Of a stretch of DNA of 64,000 bases, positions 23,326 to 35,957 are shown piece after piece (positions within the stretch are counted from its first letter, which is position 1; the number at the start of each line of letters is the position of its first letter). This stretch comes from Pyrrhosoma nymphula (Eukaryota > Arthropoda > Insecta > Odonata > Coenagrionidae): contig OY754329.1 of NCBI GenBank assembly GCA_963573305.1, forward strand, positions 131,551,422 through 131,615,421. Reading direction: 5' to 3'. The notes beneath the pieces are model-generated. The model worked only from the letters and a program-made list of their open reading frames with translations. It was not told the DNA's origin and made no database searches. The translations under genes were made by a program, and so were the position numbers.

Positions 23326-26300
23326 TTACGAAATTGTTGAAAAGTATGCACCCAGATTTTTATCATGTAAATATGTTAAATGAAACCGCTTTGACCAAAA
23401 GAGCAAGTCCTCCCAATAACTAGTTAACACTCCGGCTAAAAGCCACAGCTTGGCATGCTTACTATGATCCCATAGCAAAATGAACTTCGCAAGCCGCATT
23501 TTCTATGTATTCAAATTATTTAAATGTTTTTATTCATGGTTACCAAATCCACTACCGTAATCGTCTGACCAAAATTCAATCCCAAACCATTATATCCTCT
23601 AACAAAAGAACATTAAAAAAAACTTTTTCTTGCCTATTACCCAACTTTATCGGCAGATTTCGTAGCTGAAAGCTCGACCATTTGTCAGGAGCAATCATTG
23701 GATGTAAAAAAAATCCACACCAAAGAAATGTAAATAATTATGCAATACCACGGCTATTCTACCCCAGAATTCGCACCGACCAAACGGGAACCGATGCAAA
23801 AAAAATCCACTATCGATATAGCTGCACTTAAGTTCGGAGAAACTTCTTCCATGCATAAGCCATCATAAGGCAACGCCCTTCTATTGTGGGGACGACGATG
23901 GCGAGGAAGAAAGTGGGTTGGCGGAAGGAGGATCTTACTTACTAAGTCGAGGAAATCCCGCGGTGCCAACGGCCTCTCTCGCCGCGGGATTCGTCATCCT
24001 CCTCCGAGAAATGAAGCGATGGAGGCGAGAAGGATTCAGCTTACTTTTCGGGGCGGAAGAAACCGGAAGGGGTATAGGTAGGGAGTGGTGGGGGGACGGG
24101 GGTAGGAGGAGGATGATGTGGGGCACGGTGGCGAATCCTGAATGCCTCTGCAAATGGTTTAAGATTTGGAGAAGGGGTTCCGGCGAAATTACCAAGTTCT
24201 TTTTCTTTTAATAGAATCACATTGTTCATCTTCATCAACAGTCATTGAACCGAAAAATCATTTGCTGCAGCTTAACCCCGTCTTTATTTAAGTTTGTGGT
24301 TTCTAGCGTGACTTTGGTTAAACGGTCGACATCCATTTTAATAACACAACTTTGTACTTTTAAATCACACAGCAGCAATATTCGATAATTTGGTCCAAAT
24401 TTACTAAATTCATAATGTAAAAAGTTTCCCGCGTTTAAATTTTGTTTTTAAATCATTTTCAGGTCTATAAAGACAGGTTGATCGTAGCACTATACTCGCC
24501 ACTAATAATATAAAAGAAAAGTTCCTTCATTCATTTATAATCATTACAATGCATGTATATACATCCATCCTAAAAGTTAAGCCTCAAAGTCTCAGCTGCT
24601 GTGTGCCACCAAGTTTTGCAATGCCTATAATGGTCTTTTTGAAGGGAGTAATGGAGAGGAAAAAGTTGAGTAAGAGGTAAAAACAGAAAAAGGAGCAGAT
24701 TCCAGCATTTTTCGGGTATCCACTGCTTTGGTTATTTCTGCTGACCACAGTTTCACGCGTGTTACAACGGACATCTTTAGGTCGAGCCTTCTGCGAACCT
24801 TCAGGGCGTCTTCGACCTGAAGACACCCTGGAAAACGGATAAAAATATAGTCATCAGAAAAAACCAACCCGGTAAATACCCGAAAAATGAAGCAATATTC
24901 GCATTAATCCCTCGGAAAACTACGATTGAACAGAAATAGGAGATGCTTGAATGAAGAGAGATAGGTCAGCAGATATGAAAAGTTTAAAATAGGGATAATA
25001 AAAGAGAGGTAATTCAATAACTCGCGAAATTATTAGATCACAAGGGACTGATGATTTTGGGAATGTGGACCTAGGTAGGAAATTAAGGAGAAAGATCTTG
25101 GTGGGGCACGATTGCAAATCCTAAAAATTATTTTAACGAAGTTGTTCTCGCAAAAAGAGGTTCGAGTACCTTTTCGCTTGAATGTAAGTCATTACTCTTA
25201 AACTATTGGATGAAAATAGACCTCAAATCGGACATTTTATCTCCTTTCAAATCTTATATTACGTTTTTAAGCGTTCAGCTCATTATTTTCAATTTTTTCC
25301 AAAGTTTATCAGTGAGGGCGGGAGTGGAAGAGGGGTTGTATTTGAGGCTAGGTCACGAATCCTGCATTCCTGCTAAGGAAAGACATTCAGAACGGATTCC
25401 GCTGGGCCTTTATTACGCTCATTCCGCTATATCCTCAATTGTTTTTTCTTTTTTATTGGCACCACTTTGCTCACGACGGAGCCGTTCATTCTATTCTTTC
25501 CCCTCAAAGCGCGCCTTATGAGTTCGATTGTCTTTAGTGGGTCACTTAGCGCGTGAGATGACGCACGGGGACATTACCATACGGAACTAATTACATCATT
25601 GAATATCGAAAAGTAACGTGGGTTAACCGTTTGGCCACCCAATACCTCGAAAATAAGGTCTTAAATTCCTTCTCCGAATCAAGAGGAATTCCGCTCAGTC
25701 GAGAGGATAATCCCTTGAAACGTTCAGCTATCAAATTTAGAGCGACAAAGTTAGGTTCTATTACTTGGAAATGAGGTATATCCTGTTTTATACGAAACAT
25801 TGTGAAAATAAGTTCTATTTTTCAATCAAATTAAAATGGTGCCATTAATTTTATTATAGTTTGCTATTATTTGAAAACAAACGAAATATAAATAGCATAA
25901 ATTATTGAAAACTTTTAGAAGAGGAGATTGTCAAAATTTTACAAGTCAAAGTAAGCTATCAATCATTTTTTTTCTCTCAGGTTTGTCGATCAGAACAATT
26001 TTCCACGTCTCCCAACAAAACAAAATTGAACAGCCTCAGAAAAGAAGACGCTTAAAGCACGAAACTTCAACACCACTGACTGCTGTGTGTGCCCTGCTCC
26101 GACAGCTGAGTGGTGGCCTGAACGTTATTTCCGCCCCATTAGTCAGTGTCGGTGGAGTACCGCTTCTTCCATCCACAACAATCTTACACAGCGTTTCCGA
26201 TAAAATATCGGGCACAATTACAAATTCCTCTTGTTTTACGATACACCTTATAGCTTTCGTCGTCTGTGTTTTCCTACCTATTAAATAAACCCATGTTCAT

Positions 26301-29300
26301 TCTCTCCCTCTTGTTTCTCATACATTTTTCTGATTACCTATTTTTATTAAAATTCATGTGCATCAGTACATACGTCAAATATGCTTGCCAAAACTGTTTG
26401 ACCAAAGGAAATACCAAATAGGAGCCCTCCTCTTTAATCTATTCCGGGAAGAAACCCCGAATGACCTCTAACAAATGTTTACATTTAGGTTTAAAATTAC
26501 CCAGAACATATCTCGCACTAACCTAGTTTTTTACACTACTGGATTCTCCAAACAAATATCTATCTAGAATCATTTTTAATCACCACCTCCAAACTATGGG
26601 ACCCTTTGTCCCAAAACCTGAAAAACAAGGATTCCATACATATATTCAAATAAAGATACATATGTATCTTCTTAATACAGAATACGCCTTTGACTTTATA
26701 ATGTAATATTGTACATGTACAGTGTGTAAGATTATTGTTGCACTTATACCTGTTTATTGAATTGGAAAGATTTTATTGTATTTGACCATAATTTCGAGCC
26801 AAAATCATACTTTGTAACTATATCTGGTCTATGGGAGGTACAAAAGGCAGAAATAAATATTTCATTGTATTGCGTTGTATTATTCGCATAGTCTTCTTCC
26901 GCAACCGACTGGGATGAGAGATTAACCAACATCTCGCCTCCTCCCGCCGATCATACTACTTCGTTTAACTCACAATATGACAACTACTCGTCGCATACAA
27001 GTATGAATATGTACTGAAACGCAATGGGAGATGAGGGGAAAAACAAATATTTTCCTTCCCAACTGGAAAAAATACGGCAAGGATAATTAATATTTTAATG
27101 CCTGTTTTATTCGTTATGCCGGTTATAGGAGCTTGGTCCATAGACGAAACTTAATTTTCTTCGTTATATCGCATTTTTTGTCAAAGTCCATGACAAACAG
27201 CTCATAATAGTTTTTATAATCTATAGTAATGACGAGAACCGCTTTAGCCAAACAGCCTGGCGCCAGTCGTTTTAAAGGAGTACTAAAATGCAGATAAAAA
27301 TTGACAGCTGAACTTTCCGCGGTCATTCTGGACAAAAAGATATTTTAGGAAAAGTAATTAAAATAGTTTAAGCCAACATTGTAATTTCGATAAGTATTGA
27401 TGGGTCTTCATTTACAAGAAAATTGAAAATTTTAAAACTATTTTTACGTGTTTTTCAAATACGGTAACATGCAGGAATTCAAGGTTGTAGGAATTACAGA
27501 TAAATGCGATCGAAAAATTACAAATACAAGTCATCGAAGACCTCGACGCAGGATATACCTACAATGGAAGTATTGCAGAATTCAGGACAATATAAAGAGA
27601 CAAACCAATATTTCCCTAAAACAGTGATAATTTATGATGATAGCAGAGCACATGTTCACCGAAATCCCTCACATTCAGGAGTAAAACTTAATCACAACTG
27701 TCTAATTTTCCGCTAACGAACGTCTATTAGCAGCCAAACTTATCTAAATAAATAATTTTTATCCTGACCCTTCCAGTCACTCACAGGTAACGTTGCTAAA
27801 CAGACAAATTCATGTGTACTCAACAATATTGATTTTAAATATTCATTTAACGATCCATGATTTCTAATCGTTTTACACTTTGTTGTAAACATTGCGTCAA
27901 ATAGCTTTGCAGTGTTGTATGGCACGTTTCTACTCACATTCCTCGTATGTACTCTCCTCCTTCCTCTTGAATCCATTCGATACTTGCCTCGAGCTTGCCC
28001 GACGAAATTTGAAACTCCCAAAGGGATGTTTTTCAAGCGATACGCTGCGCCAAATGAAGGCTGAAAATAAAAAAGGAGATCTTAGTGGAGCCAGTTGCTA
28101 AGTTGCAGAGTTTGATTATGAAAATACTCGATGTTTCAATGACTTATTGGTCAAATTCATTCAACATTTAAATTTAATTACATTATCTCTTAAATTCATT
28201 TAGTAATTGTATGGTAACTATTGTTCCAATTCATGGCACAGGCAACTGAGTGAAAAATACGTATATTTTATCTTTCCTTACGAAATAACAAATGTTTATT
28301 GAATCTCTAATTTTTTAAATCTAAACCAACCAAATTAGAGTACATATTTGAGCCACTGATTACCTACATTATCGACCTTTAATTGCAGTTTAGTATTAAA
28401 TATTCTTCCTTCTTATATTTCAGGGAAATCTCAATAATTGATGAATCTATGTTAAAGAAAGGCTGATAAAGAGATGACCCTGCCAGACTATCGCCCTATT
28501 CACTAACTTTCAGCCAATGGGAATATGAAATCTCTCAACATTTCCGCTTAGTTTATTCCTCGAATCTTAAAGCAAATTTGAAGCTACGTAGTTTCAGTCC
28601 AAGAGCCATTCACATTTTTTCCCATAATGCCATCCACTCACCTCCGCTCGATTAGGAAGTTGGAAGCCCGGAAAAAACCGTTACGGATGAGAAGTGAGAA
28701 AAAAGAAATCCGCAATGCGTCACTGATTTAAAAAAAATCTCAAACAAAAAAAACCTGGGTAAAATTCCTCTAAAAAAAAGTAGAACTTGTTTTCACAATT
28801 ACATGATTCATGGTTCCGGATGAGCTTCGCAGGCGAAAATTTCTGGAAACCACATGAACACTTAAGAAAAGAAAGTAATTAAGAGAAAAACATGAATTTC
28901 AATCTGTGAGGTTTGATACCATTCAGATTATTGAAGGAATAATTAAAATAATAATTGTACTACGCGGTTATTTAAAGCTAATTATAAGAAAACTGTACGA
29001 AATAGATATGACAAATTAAGTTTCAAACTTATCATGACCTCGTTCATCAATGCATTTCATCTCCCTAAAAAACAGGGCCAAATGGAAGTTTCATTTATCA
29101 TCCCGCCTGTTGAACATACTTCAATATAGTGTAATTATTCCCAATTACATTGGAAGGGTATTATTGAAAAGAAACCCTTCGTTCCCTCCCACCCTTCGTT
29201 CTTTGAAACTGTGCTTGCTTTAGATGTTAGTAATGAGCGGTGCTCAAGAAACTTGTGGATTCAAACCGCTAAGAATGTTACATATCAGAATATTGAAGCT

Positions 29301-29365
29301 AGGAAATTGGAAAAAAATACACGAGACGAGAATCTAACCATTTGACCTCTCATGATGTAACCATC
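23326..29365. other. Six kilobases of mostly AT-rich DNA without a supported gene
   Basis: Contains a GC-richer block at 23880-24180 (Arg/Gly frames by composition) and several unrecognised open frames (24625-24867 -, 25210-25521 +, 25905-26288 +, 27740-28036 -). The frame near 24870-24625 (-) contains a word, AAACTTGGTGGCAC (24616-24603), shared with an inverted pair at 62.7-62.9 kb, so part of it may be repeat-derived. Nothing else is recognised. Confidence 0.4.
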
Positions 29366-29369
29366 TTTG

Positions 29370-29755
29370 AATTAGGGAGGAAAATCAATGATCCGTACCT
29401 TTGGAGAGAGAGAAAAGTTTAAAAAATGAAATTTACCAGAAAATAAGGAATTTTGGAGTGCGCTAGGAGAAGGTAACACATTACGTAGAGAAGTGAAATG
29501 AAGAACTTGGGTAAAATGCTCAACAAACCATGTAACAAACAATGTGGGACTGTACACAAGAAGATGTGAGCCAGAAAAATTGGTAGGAATGACCTCATAG
29601 AAAAAAAAGAAGGGGTATGCCAAAAATATAGGTGGATAGTGCCAAGGAATGGACCAATATGAGGGACCAAACAATTGCAAACGTAATGCAAAGTGGAGAT
29701 TCGTGAAAGTCAACCTCCGAAACGAAGATGACACCCGATGATGATGATGTAAGTC
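29370..29755 (+). mobile_element. RTE-clade LINE, decayed 3' end with (GAT)n tail
   Basis: Frame-shifted remains of the C-terminal part of an RTE polyprotein: a Lys-rich segment, then a stretch readable as WTNMRDQTIANVMQSGDS with neighbouring stops, then SETKMTPDD. It ends in a GATGATGATGATG repeat at about 29738-29750, which is the expected 3' terminal microsatellite. Strongly decayed. Confidence 0.6.
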
Positions 29756-29759
29756 AAGG

Positions 29760-29985
29760 TAAATGAACTAGATTTGAGAATCTAATTTCCAAAATATATT
29801 TCAAAATTCAAATTTCTTATTGGCGAGAGTTTTAAGGATACTATTAAATATTCGTATTCTCTAGTTCAAGGGCATTACTACAATTATTAGTCTATCCGGA
29901 AAGGGAAGGTCTTTGATGGACCGTTTTCGCTTTCCTTTTCCATCATCAAATGTCTCACTCTTCATCCAATTTCTCTCTTCCGATA
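29760..29985. other. Spacer between two LINE relics
   Basis: Nothing recognised. Confidence 0.4.
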
Positions 29986-29989
29986 AGCC

Positions 29990-30330
29990 AACTCCGTACC
30001 TCACTTGATACCGTCTACCGCACTTTACCTTTTACTTTACTCTTTGTCGCTCAACTCCATTCTAAATAGCTGTCTCCAACACCACCTAGTCTATAATCAC
30101 ATGTTCCAGCAACCTGTTCTGCCTTCCAATCACCTCCGGCAACTTTCTTTCTTCCCCAATCATGCCAAATACTTCTTCTTTAGTCTTCCTAACGATCCAT
30201 CGAACCTTCCACATCATTTTCATCCCTCCACACTTCTAGTGCCCCTGTTGCATTATGATTCTCTCTTACATGATCCCACTATTTGCTTCCACATAGAACC
30301 ACGCTCCTCATCTAACTTATATATCGATAC
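29990..30330 (-). mobile_element. RTE-clade LINE, C-terminal relic
   Basis: Minus-strand translation contains MWKVRWIVRKTKEEVFGMI followed by GEERKLPEVIGRQNRLLEHVI. This matches the corresponding part of the 38-kb RTE copy (MEKVCWMARKTNEKVLDMV, GEERKLVAEVRRRQKRWMEEV) at most positions. Stops interrupt both sides. Opposite orientation to the neighbouring relic, so an independent insertion. Confidence 0.7.
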
Positions 30331-30640
30331 CACCAATAATGTTAATGGCGTTGTTTCTATACTATTTTTATATTATTTTCTTTTTGCTTAAGTTCTACAT
30401 GAAATTAAAATTAATTTTATGCTTTGCGAGTCTCTAATGTTGTGAAATATTTTTGCATGGCTGCATTCTAACAAATTGTATCCGTGATTTAGGAGTGCAG
30501 TGTCTATCCCTAATAAGTACAATATTGGTTAAAAGCCTTATTACATGTGAAGTCTTTTCTACGAGCGTTATTCAAGTTAACATAAAATTTCATTCAGTAA
30601 AATAGCTAATAAAGGTATGGCAGTGTATTTCACGGTTAAT
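30331..30640. other. AT-rich spacer
   Basis: Nothing recognised. Confidence 0.4.
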
Positions 30641-30644
30641 CAGC

Positions 30645-30718
30645 AAGCCTAGTATGGAATCACCCCCTGCCGCACACCCTTGAGGCGGTTGACAGGGTAC
30701 CCCGTCGTCGTAACTTTC
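30645..30718 (+). mobile_element. CR1/L2-group LINE 3' end relic
   Basis: Matches the last ~50 bases of the 22.5-23.3 kb LINE copy: CACCCCCTGCCGCACACCC, TTGAGGCGG, CAGGGTAC. It is followed by a GTCGTCGTA remnant of the tail repeat. It lies directly against the left end of the MITE. Confidence 0.75.
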
Positions 30719-30721
30719 TTA

Positions 30722-31328
30722 AGGCCGTTTTACACAATGCTTAGGTCAGCCCTGATTTCATTACTAAAATCAGCACCGAAAACTCGAAACCAAATTCGGG
30801 ACTCAAACAGAATTCGATGCCTCGGAGCCTGAGATCACACGATGCTCATTTCAGTGCGAATTGGCGCTGTCCGGGTATTTGTTGAACTATGCAATGTAAA
30901 TAAACTGCACCATATTGTTTTGGCATATTTGCACCAGCGCTATCGTGGCATCGCGGAATAATTGTGATGGAGTGGCTGTATTAATTGCTGTTTTCAACAA
31001 TGCTGAACAATTCCTCGAAAATATTGGCCTCATTACTTTGGTAGATTCCAGCGCCGCCACCGGTATTCTCTCGAAAGGCTCGACTTGCCTACTTGCTCGT
31101 GATTGGTCGTTGGATCCAAAAATCGTATGAAAAATAGGTATCGTATTTATTTCTCTTTTCAGTACTGACCAAGGAGTCTATATTATATAATTGCAATATT
31201 CATGGTACTCACAATCTAATTCGATTCCATAATCGTATGCGATCACACCCTTTACAGGGTACGATTTTTAAGCTTGCTGTGTTAATTTTGATTTTCAGTA
31301 TTGAAATAGGCATCGTCTGAAATGGCCT
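30722..31328. mobile_element. PIF/Harbinger-type MITE, 607 bp, with TTA target duplications
   Basis: Left terminal inverted repeat AGGCCGTTTTACACAATGC (30722-30740) pairs with the right end 31310-31328 at 15 of 19 positions. A TTA trinucleotide flanks both ends (30719-30721 and 31329-31331), matching the TWA target-site duplication of PIF/Harbinger transposons. The interior has no transposase and is non-coding; the + frame 30915-31130 shows no known domain. It would be mobilised in trans by a full element elsewhere. Superfamily assignment rests on TSD length and TIR style only. Confidence 0.7.
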
Positions 31329-31331
31329 TTA

Positions 31332-32440
31332 CGGCTCCCTTGCGCATGCTTCGTTTTCAGTTCTCTCCGGTAAGTGAACGCCTCTTTTTCCCCCACACAA
31401 CTCTCTTACTGGTATCTTAAACGGAGATAAGACCCAAAATAAATTCCTACTCGATGTGTTGCGTTAAATGAAAGTGTCGACTGAAAAAATGGCAAAATTC
31501 ACGGGCTTTAGATCCACGCTTACGAGGATCTGAAAATCAGCCCGATGTGAACAACAATAGTCTGACACAACTCCATTGTTAAGGAAGAAACTTAAAGAGC
31601 ATTGAAGATGGGAATGAAAAAACCTAAAAAAAAAGAAGGATCGGCCCTAGTAAAACACCGCCATCTCCAGTTCATCACCGGAACGTTCGTTAATGCCCCT
31701 CGCGCGCCGTCGTCCGCCGGCTTAATTACAAGGCGAAGCTCTTGGACGCTCGGCCGTTACTGCACCATCACACCCGCTTCCTCGGACTCTCTCGTATAAA
31801 CGTGAGGTGATTGCACTTTCCGAGCGCGTTTGGAATTTCGTAATCGGGGAATGGATGCAAATGAAGAGCCAGCCAACTAGCCAGCCAGCCATTCGGCTCA
31901 AATAAGATCCCGGCTCTTGAGAATTCGTCGTCGCACCGAATTCAACAGTAAAACGCCTGCGAGGTGACCTCTTTTAAGGAGTGGTTTTTCCGCGAGAGCG
32001 GTCCAAGAAATTGTTTCGTCTTTCCTTATTTCTTTCTCCTCCCCCACCCCTCCTTTTGAGCTCCACAGCACTTTTCCTTTAGTTCGGCCGGCCTCGTTCT
32101 CACTGCGTCCCGAGCCGAAGCTACCTACGGCCACGAGGGCCCGCAATCACTCCTCGCTAATGACCGCGGAGATTTCGCGAAGTGAGGGAGATACTGTCCA
32201 ACCACCTGGGGGTCAAGAGGCCTGTAGCCGTTCCCCAAGCTTCTCTTTTTGAGATTATGAAAATCTCGCAAATTTCAGGTGGAAATAGAGAGGAAAATCT
32301 GAAAGACAAAATTGTGAAACCAGCCTCCATACCAGCGGAATCTCCTGGGACAATGATTTTTTTATAGTCAATGCCGTTTTCTGCTCAATTCAAGGTCAGA
32401 CTGCTAAAAAAAAAATACATTGCAAATACGAACTTTTGAC
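31332..32440. other. Spacer with a CpG-rich block, no supported gene
   Basis: 31640-32180 is GC- and CpG-rich, with a TATAAACG site at about 31794-31801 (+) and a short AGCCAGCC repeat near 31870. It could be a promoter region, but no first exon with ATG and donor was convincing. Frames 31602-31799 (+) and 31898-32146 (-) are not recognised. Confidence 0.35.
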
Positions 32441-32479
32441 AATTTGTCAAATTATTTCGAAGGCACAAATGATGTGGTA

Positions 32480-32645
32480 GGCAGTCACGCGCAGTGCGCG
32501 TCGCGCACGGGTGCAAAGATACACACCAAAGAGGGTGAAATTACACATTAAAAAATCATTTGACCTGACCGGGATTTCAACCCGAATATCCCTATTGCCG
32601 GTCAGGTGTGTCAGCCAGTCCACTACGTTTGCACCCATTGCTATA
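32480..32645 (-). mobile_element. tRNA-derived SINE (family A)
   Basis: Minus strand from about 32645: a tRNA-like head with A-box region TAGTGGACTGG (near 32622), then a B box GGGTTGAAATCCCGG (near 32585-32571). It continues into an unrelated body with a very CpG-rich passage (GCGCACTGCGCGTG). Promoter box spacing fits RNA polymerase III type 2 promoters. The acceptor stem is not preserved, so it is not a functional tRNA. Confidence 0.6.
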
Positions 32646-32962
32646 GCGTTAAACTTCATCTTGTCTTCTATAAACAGAATTCTGTTTTTTTTGCAGGGAA
32701 TTTCTTCTTTCATCTATTTCATTTCATCTTATAGTTTTCATTTTCCTTCTTAATATCTACAATTGCGTTTATACAGACCGATTCAAATCTCTCTCAAAAA
32801 TGTTTAATCTTAATTAAATTGAGGATTCTTTTTTTTCTATGGAGAATGAAGCAGCTTTGGCTGGAATCCATATTGTTTGAAGTTGGGATCGTTTGGTTAA
32901 TATCATTCTTCTCGAATTTGAAATCATAAAAGCACCACCCTATCCCATAATTTCTGTTCATC

Positions 32963-33148
32963 GCCGGCCTCGGTGGCGGCGGGGTAAAGTCCTCGCCTGC
33001 CAAACCGAATAAATTCGCGGGTTCGAATCCCGCCTGGGTAGGAAATTTACACCTCCCAGGGCATGGTTGTGTGTATTGGTCCATATAATAAATACATAGT
33101 AATTGTATTTGGCTGTTAAGTATGTAGAAATTATTATTATTATTATTG
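32963..33148 (+). mobile_element. tRNA-derived SINE (family B) with (ATT)n tail
   Basis: Head GCCGGCCTCGGTGGCGGCGG has a degenerate A box. A near-perfect B box GGGTTCGAATCCCGCC follows at 33019-33034. After the tRNA-like head comes a ~70-nt body and an ATTATTATTATTATT 3' tail (33131-33147). This is a complete head-body-tail SINE layout. The minus-strand frame 32794-33156 across it is a chance frame. Confidence 0.8.
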
Positions 33149-33470
33149 GTATCCAACTTAGTAGATCAGATCATAGCTGTGCGGGTTAAAATAAACGAGG
33201 CATCCCTTCTTTTTGTCGACGCCGTTGAAATATGCTGCAGTCACCGAAATCAGTCCTTTGCCCCTGAAATGCTAAAAACAATTTTTACGGGAGTATATTT
33301 TTAGTAGATTTTATAAGATTATGCCAACATTTTTTTTGTTAATTTACCGCAAATATATAGGAGTCATAAAAATTACTAATTTGCAGTATCGTTTTGTGAA
33401 TTTTTTTATATGGTATAACAATAAGATATAATTTATCTCACCTGGAGCTCCTTGAAAATGCCTTCTAGAG
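33149..33470. other. AT-rich spacer
   Basis: Nothing recognised. Confidence 0.4.
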
Positions 33471-33474
33471 AAAC

Positions 33475-33625
33475 ATACAATCAAATAGCTAAGAAGAGGT
33501 TATCTAAAAGATGGGAAATATCTGTAATGGTTGTGGGAGTATACCGAGGTGCAGAGTGTGACTCAGACAATTTTCTGTTAAAAAGAGGTATAAGTCAACG
33601 TATATCTTGTGCACAGAAAAGATAA
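33475..33625 (+). pseudogene. LINE endonuclease relic (SDH region)
   Basis: A short open stretch reads SKRWEISVMVVGVYRGAECD followed by SDNFLLKRGISQRIS. The (R/P)GA-x-C-x-SDH-x-L segment is the C-terminal catalytic block of LINE APE endonucleases; here His has become Asn, which would abolish activity. Flanking sequence is out of frame. It belongs to a LINE with RTE-like wording. Confidence 0.6.
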
Positions 33626-35770
33626 GTGGTGCATTAAATTGCTTAAGATGAAGGCAGTACGAGAAACCCAAGTAGTCTACCATATTGGGCCAACAAGGGG
33701 CCGATATTGGAGGAGATATGAAAGTTTTAACTGTTTTAAAGGACCATCATGGAGGGTAATATTGCCCAAGGAAGAAGAAGAATATAATTTTTCAAAGAAT
33801 AATAATATATTCCAGCATTTTCATCTATTTTTCCTTTCTCGGACAATGCAATTCTTCACCTAGTCAATTTTATCACTCCATGGCAGAATATTTCGTGTTT
33901 TTATTCGCGTTTTTATTATGTTAGTCCCTTTCTCAGAAGACTTATTTCAGGGGAGAGGCGAAATGAAAGAGTTCGCTGGATTTTACGCGCTGAATATAAA
34001 ATGTTCGCTAGTAAAAAGGCACTTCACCAAGGTTCGTGCTTTCACGAATACTTTTCGCTTCCGTGTTTGCCAGTTTCCACGAGTTAACACGAGTTAGCTG
34101 TGCATTTAAGCCCTTTACACTGTAACGAGATCATTTTTTTCAAATAAGACAGGTTTTTGTTTAACAATTAAGACAAGTTTCACCGCACTAATATTCATCA
34201 TGAAAATCTAAATCTGGTAGAAATATAAGAGCAAACACTCAGTTAAGCACTGAGTCAAAATCTAAGCCATGGGCCTCAAATCATTGCGAAAAAAATGAAA
34301 CGATCTTAGGAGATTGGGTCTGAAATTGAAACTGTGTTTTTATTCATAGTTGAAGCACTAGTAGGAAACGGTGGCCTCCAGCAACTAACCTATACAGAAT
34401 ATATCATTTTTATTTATCAATACATATCAGCTGAAATTACGTGAGCATTAAGGAAATTAATAAAAATAAGGGCTAATAAGCCTTTTTTAATACCAAAAAA
34501 TCACCTAGTTTTTGCAAAAAAAACTAATTTAAAGGCTATACTTCAGAAGAGTAAAACGGTAACAACATGAAGGTATTCGTTTACGATACATAAGCGAGTT
34601 ACCAAATGACAAGGTTAAGTACCTAATCTAGCTCGCTCAATAGGCATGGCAAGGCATACGGTTTGTCATGCTTGAAAATCACTAAAACAGAACAAAATCT
34701 CCAAAAAATATGCAATTGTAGTGCCTTTACTAAACACTTCGAGAAAAAAGAAATGCTTTTGGTGAAAACAGTATTTTTGAAAGACATAAACAGAAAGAAG
34801 GGGTGTCTCGTTTATTTTAACTAACACAGTTACGATCCACTCTCCTAAGCTGTATACCGAAAGAAAGTACTCAACAAAATAGAGGCGTGCTTTTATAACT
34901 TCATATTCGACAAGAATCATATTAACCAAACGATCTCAACTCTGAACAATACGGATTCCAACCGAAGCTGCTTCATTCTAAAAAAAAAGAATACCCTATT
35001 TCATTGAGAGAGATTTATCGGAGATAAAATAATTGGTATAGATGAAATCAACTAAAACAAGACATTCCCCGCAAAAGAAAGAGTCTCCTATTTAAAAGAG
35101 AACGAGAAGATGAAAGTTTTATGACAAGAGGTACTATAAAGATAGAGAGACTGCGAATGAGAAACGTGAGTAAAACATATTTGAATCTAGAAAATGGCAG
35201 CATGCATTGTTTCAAAACCATGACAATGGAGAAGTTATGTTGAAACCGGAAGATAATTCCGAGTTTCAAATGCATTGCATATCTCGGATAAAATAGGATT
35301 CGAATTTGGTCAACAGGCAGTAATTGGCCGGCGGTCATCCCATTGGTTGGAAGCTCGTAAAAATTCGCTTCACGGATCGGAAACTCGGTCACCCGCTTTA
35401 TCTTTTTGACCTGTCAGGAGATAGAGACTGCCCACCTCCTAAGGGAGATACGCTTAAAAAGCAACCCTCGGCCAATGGACCGATTTTCAAGCGGTCAGTG
35501 AAATGGAGAGTCGTAACCTGGGATTTCACCGGCCTAAAATGAAGTTAAGTGGAGGAACAGAACATTTCTCCGACACCCATTGTTTTGGCTGTGGCTTCGA
35601 ATGGCGATCCTAGAGATTGGAGGAGAACGCCTACTCGAACGAACTACCTGAGATTTCACCAACAAAATAAAAGTAAATTTTTACCCTTGGTAAGCACACT
35701 ACAACTTGCTAAGAGAGTTAAATTCATGCATTAAACAAAAAGTTTCAGGCTTGAATTTGTGGAACTCTTT
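33626..35770. other. AT-rich stretch without recognised genes
   Basis: Includes a GC-richer patch at 35330-35540 with an unrecognised + frame. No repeat or RNA gene found. Confidence 0.4.
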
Positions 35771-35773
35771 CAC

Positions 35774-35957
35774 TATTAAAGAAAGAAGAAACTTCAAATA
35801 GTATTTATCCACATTTTTATTCACACTACCGACCCAGGTTTCAGCGGATAACCGTCATTTTCAACCTTGAAAATTACGGTTATCAGCTGAAACGTGGGTC
35901 GGTAGTGTGAATAAAAGTGAAGATAAATACTCTTTGAAGTTTCTTCTTTCGTTAATA
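35774..35957. repeat. Large near-perfect palindrome, ~91-nt arms
   Basis: Left arm 35774-35864 and right arm about 35867-35957 are about 90 percent complementary, with only two or three bases at the centre. Each arm outward from the centre reads TTGAAAAT(G/T)ACGGTTATC, GCTGAAAC, GTGGGTCGGTAGTGTGAATA, ending TTTCTTCTTTC. The GAAAC-GTCGGTAG wording resembles the Penelope-like tail at 50.6 kb. No coding capacity. Confidence 0.85.

Noticed and set aside
25905..26288. 127-codon + frame and a protein-like minus reading in the same place
   Set aside because: No recognisable motif in either strand and no splice evidence.
32963..33040. tRNA gene
   Set aside because: The A box is degenerate and the acceptor stem does not close; the ATT tail and body show a SINE.
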